58,051 nucleotides of DNA, taken from the NCBI GenBank assembly GCA_964520865.1, contig CAZFOY010000016.1, forward strand, positions 1-58,051, given 5' to 3'. This stretch comes from CAVQCT01 sp964520865. GTDB taxonomy: Bacteria > Zixibacteria > MSB-5A5 > GN15 > FEB-12. Position 1 is the first letter of the stretch, and the number at the start of each line of letters is the position of its first letter. This document shows, in pieces, positions 15,772 to 24,027 of this stretch. The notes below the pieces were generated by a model. The model worked only from the letters and a program-made list of their open reading frames with translations, did not search any database and had not been told where the DNA came from. The position numbers and the translations under genes are program-made.

Positions 15772-16891
15772 TCAGGTTGAAACTTGTGCCTCTTTGAAGT
15801 TCGGATCACTCAAGTACGCCTGGATGAACTGATCGATATCTCCATCCATGACCGCCTGGACGTTCGACGTTTCAGCGCCGGTCCGATGATCCTTTACCAT
15901 GTTGTAGGGATGAAAGACATAAGAGCGTATCTGCGAACCCCACTCAATCTTCTTCTTTGACTGCTCGAACTTCTGCATTTTGGCGGCTTCTTCTTCTTTC
16001 TTCAGCTGGTAAAGCCGCGCTTTGAGGACGCTGAACGCCGATTCTTTGTTCTTATGTTGACTGCGTTCCGTCTGGCAGGTCACCACTATCCCGGTGGGGA
16101 TGTGGGTCAGTCGGATTGCAGACGAAGTCTTGTTAATGTGTTGTCCGCCCGCTCCTGAGGCGCGATAGGTATCTACCCGGACATCCTCTTCCTTCAGGTC
16201 GATTTCGATATTGTCCTCGACCACGGGAAAGACGTGTACCGAGACGAACGAGGTATGTCGCCGAGAGTTGGCGTCGAAAGGAGAAATACGAACGAGGCGA
16301 TGTACGCCCGACTCGGCTTTGAGGAAACCGTAAGCGAAATCCCCTTTGATCTTCAGGGTGGCCGATTTCAGACCTGCTTCGTCTCCGGGCTGAAGGTCAA
16401 GCAGGTCAACCGAGAACGATTTGCGTTCCGCCCATCGATTGTACATCCTGAACAGCATATCGGCCCAGTCCTGCGACTCGGTGCCGCCAGCTCCGGGATG
16501 GATCGTCAGGATCGCGTCGCGATAGTCATCGTGACCCGAGAGAAGGGAGGTGAACTCGAAATCGGTCACTTCCTTGACGACCTGCTCGTACGTCTGCTTG
16601 AGCTCTTCAGCGTCTTCGGATTCGTCATCGTTGACCATTTCGAGCAGCTCGCTGACCGTCTGCAAATCGGATTTGAGCTTGTCATAAGACTCGACCCATT
16701 TGCGATGTACGGAGATTTCTTTGAGGACAGCCTGGGCAGCTTGATTATCGTCCCAGAAGGCAGGCTCGGTGGATTGTTTTTCGAGCGCGGCTATGCGGGC
16801 TTGACGGCCTTCGATGTCAAAGATACCTCGCAAGTTTATCGAGTTTCTCTTTGTAGTCGGGAAGCTGATATTTTATGTCCGCAAGCAACAT
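15772..16891 (-). CDS. prfB: Peptide chain release factor 2, with programmed +1 frameshift
   Basis: RF2 releases peptides at UGA and UAA. The gene starts with ATG at 16891 (GAGGA upstream), reads 24 codons to 16820, meets an in-frame TGA at 16819-16817 and continues in the +1 frame from GAC (16818) to the stop at 15772, giving about 372 residues. The slip site AGG-TAT-CTT-TGA-C (minus strand, 16828-16816) is the classic autoregulatory signal: an internal Shine-Dalgarno-like AGG, slippery CTT and TGA-C. The body carries the stop-codon-recognition motif SPF (in RLVRISPFD) and the catalytic GGQ (in RASGAGGQHINKTSS). A CRP-type site and a promoter lie upstream. First gene of the pta-aspC-pckA run. 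Confidence 0.95.
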
Positions 16892-16924
16892 TGTCGTATT
16901 TTCCTCTCTAATCAAGTGACCGTA

Positions 16925-16953
16925 AATATATACATTCTATCCGGTAAGGTCAA
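16925..16953 (-). promoter_or_regulatory. Sigma-70-like promoter of prfB
   Basis: Minus strand TTGACC (16953-16948), a 17-base spacer and TATATT (16930-16925). It matches 5 of 6 at each box. The predicted +1 is near 16918, 27 bases before the ATG. Confidence 0.6.
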
Positions 16954-16971
16954 ATGTAAACAGCAAGGATA

Positions 16972-16987
16972 TGTGACTTTTTTCACA
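16972..16987. promoter_or_regulatory. CRP/FNR-family operator between prfB and the metallo-hydrolase
   Basis: TGTGA-CTTTTT-TCACA, flanked by AT on both sides, gives an 8+8 base inverted repeat. Its centre is about 61 bases upstream of the predicted prfB start, the classical position for class I activation by CRP. The divergent metallo-hydrolase gene is about 140 bases to the other side. Confidence 0.7.
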
Positions 16988-17092
16988 TATGCAACAGGTA
17001 TTTTTGCTTTTTCGCCCGCTCCGTGCAGGCCGTGTCTGCCGGCCGGGAACGAAGTCAGACCCGGTGACAAAATCGGTAAAACCAGAATAGAG

Positions 17093-17120
17093 TTGACAAA
17101 ACCAGTCCACGTCATATTTT
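17093..17120 (+). promoter_or_regulatory. Promoter of the metallo-hydrolase operon, near-leaderless
   Basis: TTGACA (17093-17098), a 16-base spacer and TATTTT (17115-17120). The predicted +1 near 17127 is only about 3 bases from the ATG, and no Shine-Dalgarno sequence is present. Confidence 0.45.
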
Positions 17121-17129
17121 GACGACCGT

Positions 17130-17771
17130 ATGGATGTCGAAACAGTTGTGGTTGGGGCACTTGAAGTAAACTGCTATATCTGCTGGCGGCAGGAATCGCG
17201 CAACGGCGTGATTATCGATCCCGGAGCCGACGAAGACAAGATAGAAGCTGAACTGTCCCGCCTGAACCTCACTCCTCGGGCGATCCTGTTGACGCACGCC
17301 CACGCCGATCATATCGGGGCCGTCAACCCTCTTCGCGAGCACTACCAAATTCCAGTGTTGGCAGGGGACGGCGAGCAGAATCTCATGTCAAATCCGAATG
17401 CGAACATGTCGACTTTTCTTGACGCTCCGATCGTGGTGGAACCGCCGATACGGTGGCTCAGCGACGAAGAACTGGTGGTAATCGAGGATCTCGCGTTCAA
17501 GGTCCTGGCAACGCCCGGGCACAGCCCCGGCGGCATCTGTTTTCTGGACGAATCAGGTGGAATCGCCTTTGTCGGGGATACGCTTTTCTACGGCTCGATA
17601 GGCCGAACCGACTTCCCGGGCTGCTCACACGAGACCCTGATCGACTCAATCAATCAAAAACTTCTGAAACTACCGGACAATATTGTCTGTTATCCGGGAC
17701 ATGGGCCCCGAACGACGATCGGAGCAGAGCGAGTGAATAATCCGTTCTTGAAAGGAAATTACTTTGTCTGA
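17130..17771 (+). CDS. Metallo-beta-lactamase-fold hydrolase, glyoxalase II-like
   Basis: The 213-residue protein has the full metal site of the glyoxalase II / MBL-fold hydrolases: LLTHAHADHIGA (HxHxDH), LATPGHSPGG, IAFVGDTLFYGSIGRTDFPG and the closing YPGHGPRTTIG. Family members hydrolyse thioesters such as hydroxyacyl-glutathione or related thiol adducts; the true substrate here is not known. There is no visible ribosome-binding site before the ATG and the predicted transcript start is nearly at the start codon, so it may be translated as a leaderless message. The stop overlaps the next gene by 8 bases. Confidence 0.9.
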   Translation: MDVETVVVGALEVNCYICWRQESRNGVIIDPGADEDKIEAELSRLNLTPRAILLTHAHADHIGAVNPLREHYQIPVLAGDGEQNLMSNPNANMSTFLDAPIVVEPPIRWLSDEELVVIEDLAFKVLATPGHSPGGICFLDESGGIAFVGDTLFYGSIGRTDFPGCSHETLIDSINQKLLKLPDNIVCYPGHGPRTTIGAERVNNPFLKGNYFV

Positions 17772-18618
17772 AAATACAAAAATCGAGCCTCTGCTGATCG
17801 AAGGTGTGGTCGACAATCATTGCCATTGCGACTACTCGCCGGATGCGGAGGGAACGATCGATGAATACTGCGAAGCGGCGCTCGAAAGGAATCTCGCCGA
17901 GATTTGCTTCACGACCCACTACGACTCCAATCCGAAGCTCGAAGGAACAAAAACCGGCATACGCATCAACGGAGAAGTGAAATCAGCTACTCCGGACAAT
18001 CTGGCCGTGTACGTCGACGACGTCGCCAGAGCCGGACAGAAATATTATCCGCTCGGTCTCTCGGTCAAGACCGGTGTTGAGTTCGGCTGGTTCGAGGGAT
18101 GTGAGGAGGAAGCGCTCAAACTTCGCGAACGATTCGGACTGAGCTACATGTTGTGCGGGATTCACGATATCGACAACCTGTGTTTCGCCTGTCATTCGAC
18201 TTATGAAAAGGCGTTCGCAAAATACTCCGTGGAGGAGATGGTTCAGAAGTATTTTTCTTCAGCGGTCAAAGCTGCGAAGACGGGTCTGTTCGACAATATC
18301 GCCCACCTCGATTACTACGTGAAGTACGGCACGAAGTATTACGGCGAGGCTGTAAATGAGGCCTACAAGCCGTACATCAGCGAAGTCTTCACCGCGTTGA
18401 AAGCGAGTCGACGTACCGGAATCGAAGTGAATACGGCCGGCATGCGTCATGGTCGGGGAGAGTACTACCCGAGTATGGAAATCATCAATCTCGCAAAGAA
18501 AGCAGGGGTAACCGTGCAGGTGCTCGGCTCGGACGCGCATCGTCCCGAGCAAGTCGGATTCGATTTTGAGATGGCCACGTCGCTGATTCCTGACACACTG
18601 CGGGGATGCCTCGATTGA
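17764..18618 (+). CDS. PHP-domain phosphatase (histidinol-phosphatase, HisK-like)
   Basis: The 284-residue protein belongs to the PHP superfamily, metal-dependent phosphoesterases that include the Bacillus-type histidinol-phosphatase. Metal ligands appear in DNHCHCDYSPDAEGTI, CFTTHYD, VKTGVEFGW, CGIHDID, NIAHLDYY and LGSDAHRPEQVG. The size and the HCHCDYSPDA start fit HisK. No other histidine-biosynthesis gene is adjacent, so another phosphate ester is possible. It begins at TTG, with AGGAAA upstream, inside the end of the metallo-hydrolase gene, and its end overlaps the glycosylase gene. Confidence 0.8.
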   Translation: MSENTKIEPLLIEGVVDNHCHCDYSPDAEGTIDEYCEAALERNLAEICFTTHYDSNPKLEGTKTGIRINGEVKSATPDNLAVYVDDVARAGQKYYPLGLSVKTGVEFGWFEGCEEEALKLRERFGLSYMLCGIHDIDNLCFACHSTYEKAFAKYSVEEMVQKYFSSAVKAAKTGLFDNIAHLDYYVKYGTKYYGEAVNEAYKPYISEVFTALKASRRTGIEVNTAGMRHGRGEYYPSMEIINLAKKAGVTVQVLGSDAHRPEQVGFDFEMATSLIPDTLRGCLD

Positions 18619-19229
18619 GTGCGCCAGACAGTCAATTGCGATCAACAACCGGAACATACAACAAACTGAAGCGTCAATTTTACGACCGCCCGACCCTTCA
18701 GGTCGCCCGTGACATTGTCGGAAAACACCTCGTGTTCAATTCGCCTGAAGGTACGGTGGCGGCCCGAATCGTGGAAACCGAAGCATATATCGGGCAGGAC
18801 GACGCCGCCTGTCACGCGGCGCGAGGGAAGACCCGTCGCAACGAAGTCATGTTCGGTAGGCCCGGGTTCACTTATGTCTATTTCATCTACGGCATGTACT
18901 ATTGTCTGAATTTCGTTACCGAATCCAAAGGGAAACCGGCTGCGGTGCTTATCCGGGCGGCAGAGCCGGTCGATGGCATCGGGCTGATGCAGTCAAATTC
19001 TCCGGGCAAGAAAAGGCTGGACCTTCTCTCCGGACCGGGGAAGCTGTGTCGATCGTTCGGTCTTACCCGGGAACAGAACGGTCTGGACCTCACCGGAAAC
19101 ATTATCTATCTGGAGGAGCGTTCGAAAGAACGCGTTAGAATAAGCACCTCTCCGCGAATCGGCATTAACCAGGCCACGGAGCATCCGTGGCGGTTTTTCG
19201 ACGCCGAGACCGAAGTGCGATTGAAGTAA
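18606..19229 (+). CDS. DNA-3-methyladenine glycosylase (AAG/MPG family)
   Basis: The 207-residue protein is an alkyladenine DNA glycosylase of the Mpg type, which removes alkylated purines in base-excision repair. It has QVARDIVGKHLV, ARIVETEAYIGQDDAACHA with the catalytic glutamate in VETEAY, GRPGFTYVYFIYGMYYCLN with the intercalating tyrosine region, and SGPGKLCRSFGLT. Length is normal for bacterial members. Its ATG overlaps the end of the PHP gene by 13 bases. The three-gene overlap shows one operon, although the functions are unrelated. Confidence 0.93.
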   Translation: MPRLSAPDSQLRSTTGTYNKLKRQFYDRPTLQVARDIVGKHLVFNSPEGTVAARIVETEAYIGQDDAACHAARGKTRRNEVMFGRPGFTYVYFIYGMYYCLNFVTESKGKPAAVLIRAAEPVDGIGLMQSNSPGKKRLDLLSGPGKLCRSFGLTREQNGLDLTGNIIYLEERSKERVRISTSPRIGINQATEHPWRFFDAETEVRLK

Positions 19230-19271
19230 TTTAGAGACGTTCTCATAAAGTCTAAACAAGGATGGATTGCC

Positions 19272-20609
19272 ATGCCAAACAAAGTCGGTTCTAAATCGAC
19301 ATCACGAAACAACAGCAAGCGACGGGAGCATTCCAAGACTGTCGTATCCAGAAAGAATATCACGATTCCGATCTCGGTGTTCGGAAACGTAATGAAGCAG
19401 GTCGATGCAGCGGCCGCGAAACTGAGTATCGACAAGTCGCTGCTCGATTTTATTAAAATGCCTCGGCGAAGTACGATCGTGAACCTGCCGGTTCGTATGG
19501 ACGACGGCTCGTTCAAGATGTTTACCGGCTATCGGGTGCAGCACTCGATAGCACGAGGACCGGCCAAAGGGGGAATCAGGTTCCATCCGAGTGTAACGCT
19601 CGACGAAGTTCAGGCACTGGCGGCATGGATGACCTGGAAATGCGCCGTTGTAAACATTCCGTTCGGCGGTGGCAAGGGGGGTGTGGTCTGCGATCCGTTC
19701 AAGATGTCGACCGGCGAACTGGAGCGGCTGACCCGTCGATATGTCGCCGATATGATCGATCTGTTCGGTCCGGACGACGATGTTCCCGCTCCCGATGTCG
19801 GCACCGGACCGGCCGTGATGGCCTGGTTCATGGATACCTACTCGATGCGGGAGAATCACTCGGTCCCGAGTGTGGTTACGGGCAAGCCGATCAATATGGG
19901 CGGCTCGCTCGGCCGGACTGAAGCGACCGGACGCGGAGTCATGATCTCGGTGCGGGAGGCGGCCAAACATCTGAAGCTGGATCTGGCAAGAGCGACCGCC
20001 TCCGTGCAGGGCTTCGGCAATGTCGGATCTATCTCGGCCAAGCTGCTTCACGAACTGGGCGTCAAGTTTACCTATGTATCCGACGTCAACGGCGCCATTC
20101 ACAGCGCCGACGGCATCGACATCAACAAACTCATCGCCCACGTTGAAAAGACCAAGTCGATTCTCGGTTTCCCCGGCGTGAAGGAAGTCAAACCCGAAGA
20201 CGTCCTTTATGCTAAGGTGGATATCGTGATCCCGGCTGCGCTTGAGAACCAGATCACCGAGAAAAATGCGGCGAAACTGAGATGCAGGATTGTCGCCGAA
20301 GGGGCGAATGGTCCGACCACTCCGGAAGCGGACAAGATACTCGTGAAGAACAACATCCTCGTGATCCCGGATATTTTGTGCAACGCCGGTGGAGTGACCG
20401 TCTCATATTTCGAATGGGTGCAGAACAGGGCCGGCTTCTTCTGGTCGGAAGAAGAGGTCAACATGCGCCTCGAAGAGAAGATGGTGATGGCATTCGGCGA
20501 TGTGCTGAGAATGTCGTTAAAGACCAAGACAAGCCTGAGAATTGCCGCTTTCATGGTGGCTATTACTCGGGTAGTCGACGTCGTCAAGTTGAGAGGCATT
20601 TACTCCTGA
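19272..20609 (+). CDS. gdhA: Glutamate dehydrogenase (Glu/Leu/Phe/Val family)
   Basis: The 445-residue enzyme interconverts glutamate with 2-oxoglutarate and ammonia. Substrate-domain blocks are GPAKGGIRFHPSVTLDE, MTWKCAVVNIPFGGGKGG with the catalytic lysine, and VPAPDVGTGP with the catalytic aspartate. The cofactor domain has VQGFGNVGSISAKLL, a GxGxxG-type fold. The C-terminal part reads CNAGGVTVSYFEWVQN. About 35 residues precede the usual start of the family and are rich in Ser, Lys and Arg (SKSTSRNNSKRREHSK). AAGGATGG is well placed for the ATG at 19272, so the extension is probably real. A strong terminator follows. Confidence 0.95.
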   Translation: MPNKVGSKSTSRNNSKRREHSKTVVSRKNITIPISVFGNVMKQVDAAAAKLSIDKSLLDFIKMPRRSTIVNLPVRMDDGSFKMFTGYRVQHSIARGPAKGGIRFHPSVTLDEVQALAAWMTWKCAVVNIPFGGGKGGVVCDPFKMSTGELERLTRRYVADMIDLFGPDDDVPAPDVGTGPAVMAWFMDTYSMRENHSVPSVVTGKPINMGGSLGRTEATGRGVMISVREAAKHLKLDLARATASVQGFGNVGSISAKLLHELGVKFTYVSDVNGAIHSADGIDINKLIAHVEKTKSILGFPGVKEVKPEDVLYAKVDIVIPAALENQITEKNAAKLRCRIVAEGANGPTTPEADKILVKNNILVIPDILCNAGGVTVSYFEWVQNRAGFFWSEEEVNMRLEEKMVMAFGDVLRMSLKTKTSLRIAAFMVAITRVVDVVKLRGIYS

Positions 20610-20634
20610 TCGAGGCAGGAGAAGGTTCAAGATG

Positions 20635-20671
20635 CGGACGGTTCCGGTCGGTCGGAACCGTCCTTTGTTTT
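20635..20671 (+). terminator. Intrinsic terminator of gdhA
   Basis: GGACGGTTCCG (20635-20645) and CGGAACCGTCC (20652-20662) form an 11-bp stem around GTCGGT, followed by TTTGTTTTC. Confidence 0.9.
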
Positions 20672-20740
20672 CGATTGTACTTGAATTTCGGTAATGAAAA
20701 CCGGTATGCTTGTATAAGCAACCGAGGAGTGATTTAGGTT

Positions 20741-21370
20741 ATGTTTGGTCCCGACTTCTGGCAAAAAGCAATTATCGCCGCCCCGGCCATTCTCTTTTCC
20801 CTGACCGTGCATGAATATTTTCATGCCTGGACCGCGCTGAGATTCGGCGATACGACCGCGCGCGATATGGGGCGACTGACGCTCAACCCGATGGCCCATC
20901 TCGATATACTCGGGACAATCATGATGTTCCTGTCCGGCTTCCGATTCGGCTGGGCCAAGCCGGTTCCGGTCAATCCGTTTAACACACGCAATCCGAGAAT
21001 GGCCGACTTCTGGATTTCCGCCGCAGGCCCTATCTCAAATTTCGGTCTCGCCTTCATTGCCAGCATGATCTTTCGGGCAATTATCTCGACCAACACTCCG
21101 ATGCCGGAAGCTGTGCACCTGTTTCTCTTCTTCATGATCATGATCAATGTGTCGTTGGCCTTCTTCAATCTCATTCCTCTGTTTCCGCTCGACGGCTCCC
21201 ATATTCTGAGAGCCATACTTCCGCCTCGATATGAAGCTACGCTTAACCAGTTCGACCGAATATCCCCCTTTCTTCTGCTCGGATTGATTTTGATCGGTGG
21301 GTTCTGGTTCATTCTCGGGCCGTTTATCACGGCAGTCGTCTACCTCTTTTCCGGAATACGGTTGGGCTGA
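20741..21370 (+). CDS. Site-2 protease family membrane peptidase (M50)
   Basis: The 209-residue integral membrane protein is a small site-2-protease relative of the YwhC-type. The zinc motif HEYFH is in the first helix (LTVHEYFHAWTALRFGD, about residue 24-40) and the third ligand region is NLIPLFPLDGSHILR near 150. Hydrophobic segments occupy roughly 10-28, 55-70, 90-115, 125-145 and 175-205. Short S2P proteins of this group lack a PDZ domain. Substrate is unknown. It is separated from gdhA by a terminator, so it starts its own unit with the lipoprotein gene that begins one base after its stop. Confidence 0.88.
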   Translation: MFGPDFWQKAIIAAPAILFSLTVHEYFHAWTALRFGDTTARDMGRLTLNPMAHLDILGTIMMFLSGFRFGWAKPVPVNPFNTRNPRMADFWISAAGPISNFGLAFIASMIFRAIISTNTPMPEAVHLFLFFMIMINVSLAFFNLIPLFPLDGSHILRAILPPRYEATLNQFDRISPFLLLGLILIGGFWFILGPFITAVVYLFSGIRLG

Positions 21371-21371
21371 T

Positions 21372-22049
21372 ATGTCTCGCGCGGTGGGCCGATATGCGGT
21401 CATCCTGACGGCGCTACTGATAGTTGCCTGCGGAAGTGGTCAATCAGTACGGGTCGGAAACGAGGAACCCGGCACAGCAGAAACCGATGTCAAGGTAGAA
21501 GCTTATCTGTTCGATGCCCAGGTCCAGCGAGGGAAGAAACGTAATTCGTTTCGGCTCGACGTCTATCAGACCGACTCGATTCTTGCCCTGACCGGGCGCG
21601 GCTATCTCGGCAAGGGAGCATTAAAGGGATGGATGACGCGGGATAGCGTAAAGGTCTTATTCCCATCCACTAACGAGTATCTGTATGAGACGATCCCCGG
21701 ACTCATCGGAGCAATCGATTGCCTCGGCGAAGTACCTGAAGTAAACCTGTTCTCTCTGTTCAGTGCGCTGCCCGACAGTGTGATGACTGATCCTCGAGTG
21801 AAGATCAAGTCGGACTACAGTGATTCGGGTCAGCCCAGGTTTGCGGTGTCATACAAAGGATGCCCGTGGTCGATCAATCTCACCTACGATCACCAGGATG
21901 CCGGCTGGCGGATAAAGGAGTTCGAGTTCGACGACGGACACGACAACACCCTCGCCGGAAAACGTAGGATATACAAAGGGGATGCGAAGGTCCCTTCGAG
22001 TCGTTTTCAGCTCGCTGTTCCTGCCTCATTCGTACGTATAATCCCCTGA
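21372..22049 (+). CDS. Lipoprotein, LolA/LolB-like fold suspected
   Basis: The product (225 residues) starts MSRAVGRYAVILTALLIVACG, a signal peptide with lipobox IVAC, so it is lipidated at Cys20 and anchored in an envelope membrane. An upstream in-frame start lies inside the preceding gene and is rejected, because the ATG at 21372 gives the signal peptide. The mature part (VEAYLFDAQVQRGKKRNSFRLD..., GRGYLGKGALKGWMTRD, SINLTYD...) alternates beta strands, and its pattern resembles DUF4292/LolB-type lipoproteins. That assignment is a guess from pattern. It follows the M50 protease by one base and precedes the lipid exporter gene, consistent with an envelope role. Confidence 0.7.
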   Translation: MSRAVGRYAVILTALLIVACGSGQSVRVGNEEPGTAETDVKVEAYLFDAQVQRGKKRNSFRLDVYQTDSILALTGRGYLGKGALKGWMTRDSVKVLFPSTNEYLYETIPGLIGAIDCLGEVPEVNLFSLFSALPDSVMTDPRVKIKSDYSDSGQPRFAVSYKGCPWSINLTYDHQDAGWRIKEFEFDDGHDNTLAGKRRIYKGDAKVPSSRFQLAVPASFVRIIP

Positions 22050-22128
22050 TTATCACGTGGTTATACACGTTGACTTGCCTTCCGGAATTGTCGATATTAC
22101 TTTCTTGTTTCAAATCAGGAGTATTTGA

Positions 22129-24027
22129 TTGGGTCTGTATAAAAGGTCATTTTCGGTTCTCGTGCCATACTGGAAGCAACTGCTGACGGCGTCGATCTCG
22201 GCGTCTTTGCATGCGGTGCTCTCCGGTCTGCTGGTCTGGATGTTCGGACCGCTCCTGATGACTCTGTTTCAAGTAAACAATCTGCCGCTTGTCGGCGCCA
22301 CACCTTCTTCGACTACTCAGGTGGTCGTACCGACCGATAGCACGACCGTCGGAAACTCCGGATTTGTGGCCGGCTTATCCCGCGCCGTCACCGATGTCCG
22401 CGAGACGATGAAAGGGTGGGTCGACTCGATTGTGACCGGAGCTGATCGGAAAAAAACCCTTTTGCGCTTCTGCTGGGCAATCCTGATTGTCGTTCTGGGG
22501 AAGAATCTCTTTTTGTATCTGCAGGGATTCTTCATGGCCTACGTCCAGCAGTCGGTGGTCAGGCATTTCCGCGACCGATTGTTCGAAAAATACCAGCGGT
22601 TGTCGCTCGACTATTTTCACTCACGAAGAACGGGACAGATTATTTCACGGGTTACGAACGATGTCATGGTATTGAACGAGGCTATTGACCTCGGATTCAA
22701 TCGGCTGGTAACCGACTCGATCATGGTCCTGGTCTTCTTTTTCTTCCTGATCGTCCTGAGCTGGAAGCTGACCCTGCTTGCGATGGTCATTCTACCGGTC
22801 ATTTTCGGTTTCATCTGGTTTATCGGGAAGAAGCTGCGCAAATATTCGGAGCGGTCACAGGAACGGATGTCCGATGTGAACTCGGTGCTGGAAGAATCGG
22901 TCAGCAACATTCGCATCGTCAAGGCGTTCTCGATGGAGAAATTCGAGATCAAGAAATTCTTTTCCGCGACTTACAACTACTTCCGAGCCTTACTCCGCAT
23001 GACCCGCATACGGCATCTGGCCTCGCCGATCAACGATACGCTCTCGACTATAGCTGGCATCATCATTCTGCTGTATGCCGGGAGCAAGATTATAGCCGGG
23101 ACCGGTGAATTCGATGCCGGTGACTTCATGACTTACCTGTTGGCGATGTTCTCGATGATCAAGCCGGTAAAATCGCTCAGCCAGATTCATATCAAGCTGC
23201 AGGAAGGCATGGCAGCGTCGGCGCGGATTTTCGATGTGCTCGATGCTGACGAGAAGATCAAGAATATGCCGGACGCCGGCAGGTTGGTGTCGTTCGAGAA
23301 ATCGATCGAATACCGGGGAGTTACTTTCAGTTACAACGGTTCCGACACGATTCTTAAAGAGATCTCGTTTGCGGTCGAGCGGGGTCAGGTGATAGCGTTT
23401 GTAGGACCTTCGGGAGGCGGGAAATCGACGCTGCTCGACCTCCTGCCCCGTTTCTATGACCCGCAGCAAGGGAGTATTCTTATCGACGGTCGGGATATTC
23501 GAACGGTAACAATCGATTCGCTTCGCTCGCTTATGGGGATCGTGACGCAGGAAACGTATCTTTTCAATGACAGTGTTTTCAACAATATCGCGTACGGTCT
23601 GTCGAACGTCGATAAGCAGAAGGTCTTTGAGACGGCGAAGATGGCAAACGCGCACGAGTTTATCGAGCAGCTTGAGCACGGCTACGACACCCAGGTTGGC
23701 AATCGGGGAGTGAAACTTTCGGGCGGCCAGCGTCAGCGCCTGGCGATAGCCCGAGCCCTCCTGAAGGACCCTCAGATTCTCATTTTCGACGAAGCAACTT
23801 CGGCTCTCGACACCGAATCCGAGGTCCTGGTGCAGGAAGCGATCGACCGTCTGATGAAGAACCGAACCTCGCTCGTGATCGCCCACCGGCTGTCTACCAT
23901 AAAAAACGCCGATCGGATACTGGTAATCGATAGAGGTCGGATAGTAGAGTGCGGTTCTCACGAGTCGCTTCTCGACAGGAACGGGCTGTACGCCAGGCTC
24001 TATTCGATGCAGTTCAGGGATATGTAA
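22129..24027 (+). CDS. msbA: ABC exporter, MsbA-like (fused membrane and ATPase domains)
   Basis: The 632-residue half-transporter has six membrane segments in the first 350 residues and an ATPase domain after about 385. It carries GPSGGGKST (Walker A), LSGGQRQRLAIARAL (signature), ILIFDEATSALD (Walker B) and IAHRLSTI (H-loop). An unusual loop of about 75 residues lies between helices 1 and 2 (Val/Ser/Thr-rich, about 48-115), longer than in E. coli MsbA. Placed first in a run of glycosyltransferase genes, it most likely flips lipid A core or another lipid-linked saccharide across the inner membrane. It starts at TTG with CAGGAG upstream. Its stop overlaps the next ATG (TAATG). Confidence 0.88.
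   Translation: MGLYKRSFSVLVPYWKQLLTASISASLHAVLSGLLVWMFGPLLMTLFQVNNLPLVGATPSSTTQVVVPTDSTTVGNSGFVAGLSRAVTDVRETMKGWVDSIVTGADRKKTLLRFCWAILIVVLGKNLFLYLQGFFMAYVQQSVVRHFRDRLFEKYQRLSLDYFHSRRTGQIISRVTNDVMVLNEAIDLGFNRLVTDSIMVLVFFFFLIVLSWKLTLLAMVILPVIFGFIWFIGKKLRKYSERSQERMSDVNSVLEESVSNIRIVKAFSMEKFEIKKFFSATYNYFRALLRMTRIRHLASPINDTLSTIAGIIILLYAGSKIIAGTGEFDAGDFMTYLLAMFSMIKPVKSLSQIHIKLQEGMAASARIFDVLDADEKIKNMPDAGRLVSFEKSIEYRGVTFSYNGSDTILKEISFAVERGQVIAFVGPSGGGKSTLLDLLPRFYDPQQGSILIDGRDIRTVTIDSLRSLMGIVTQETYLFNDSVFNNIAYGLSNVDKQKVFETAKMANAHEFIEQLEHGYDTQVGNRGVKLSGGQRQRLAIARALLKDPQILIFDEATSALDTESEVLVQEAIDRLMKNRTSLVIAHRLSTIKNADRILVIDRGRIVECGSHESLLDRNGLYARLYSMQFRDM

Noticed and set aside
16816..16822. The TGA in prfB as a sequencing error or pseudogene
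   Set aside because: Position (codon 25) and surrounding bases are those of the conserved programmed frameshift, and the rest of the protein is intact.
19302..20141. Long open frame opposite gdhA, and similar ones opposite the MsbA-like and GT4 genes (22990-24117, 24122-24958)
   Set aside because: They lie wholly antisense to well-recognised genes, have no ribosome-binding sites and encode low-complexity Arg/Ser/His-rich sequences, as expected from codon shadows.
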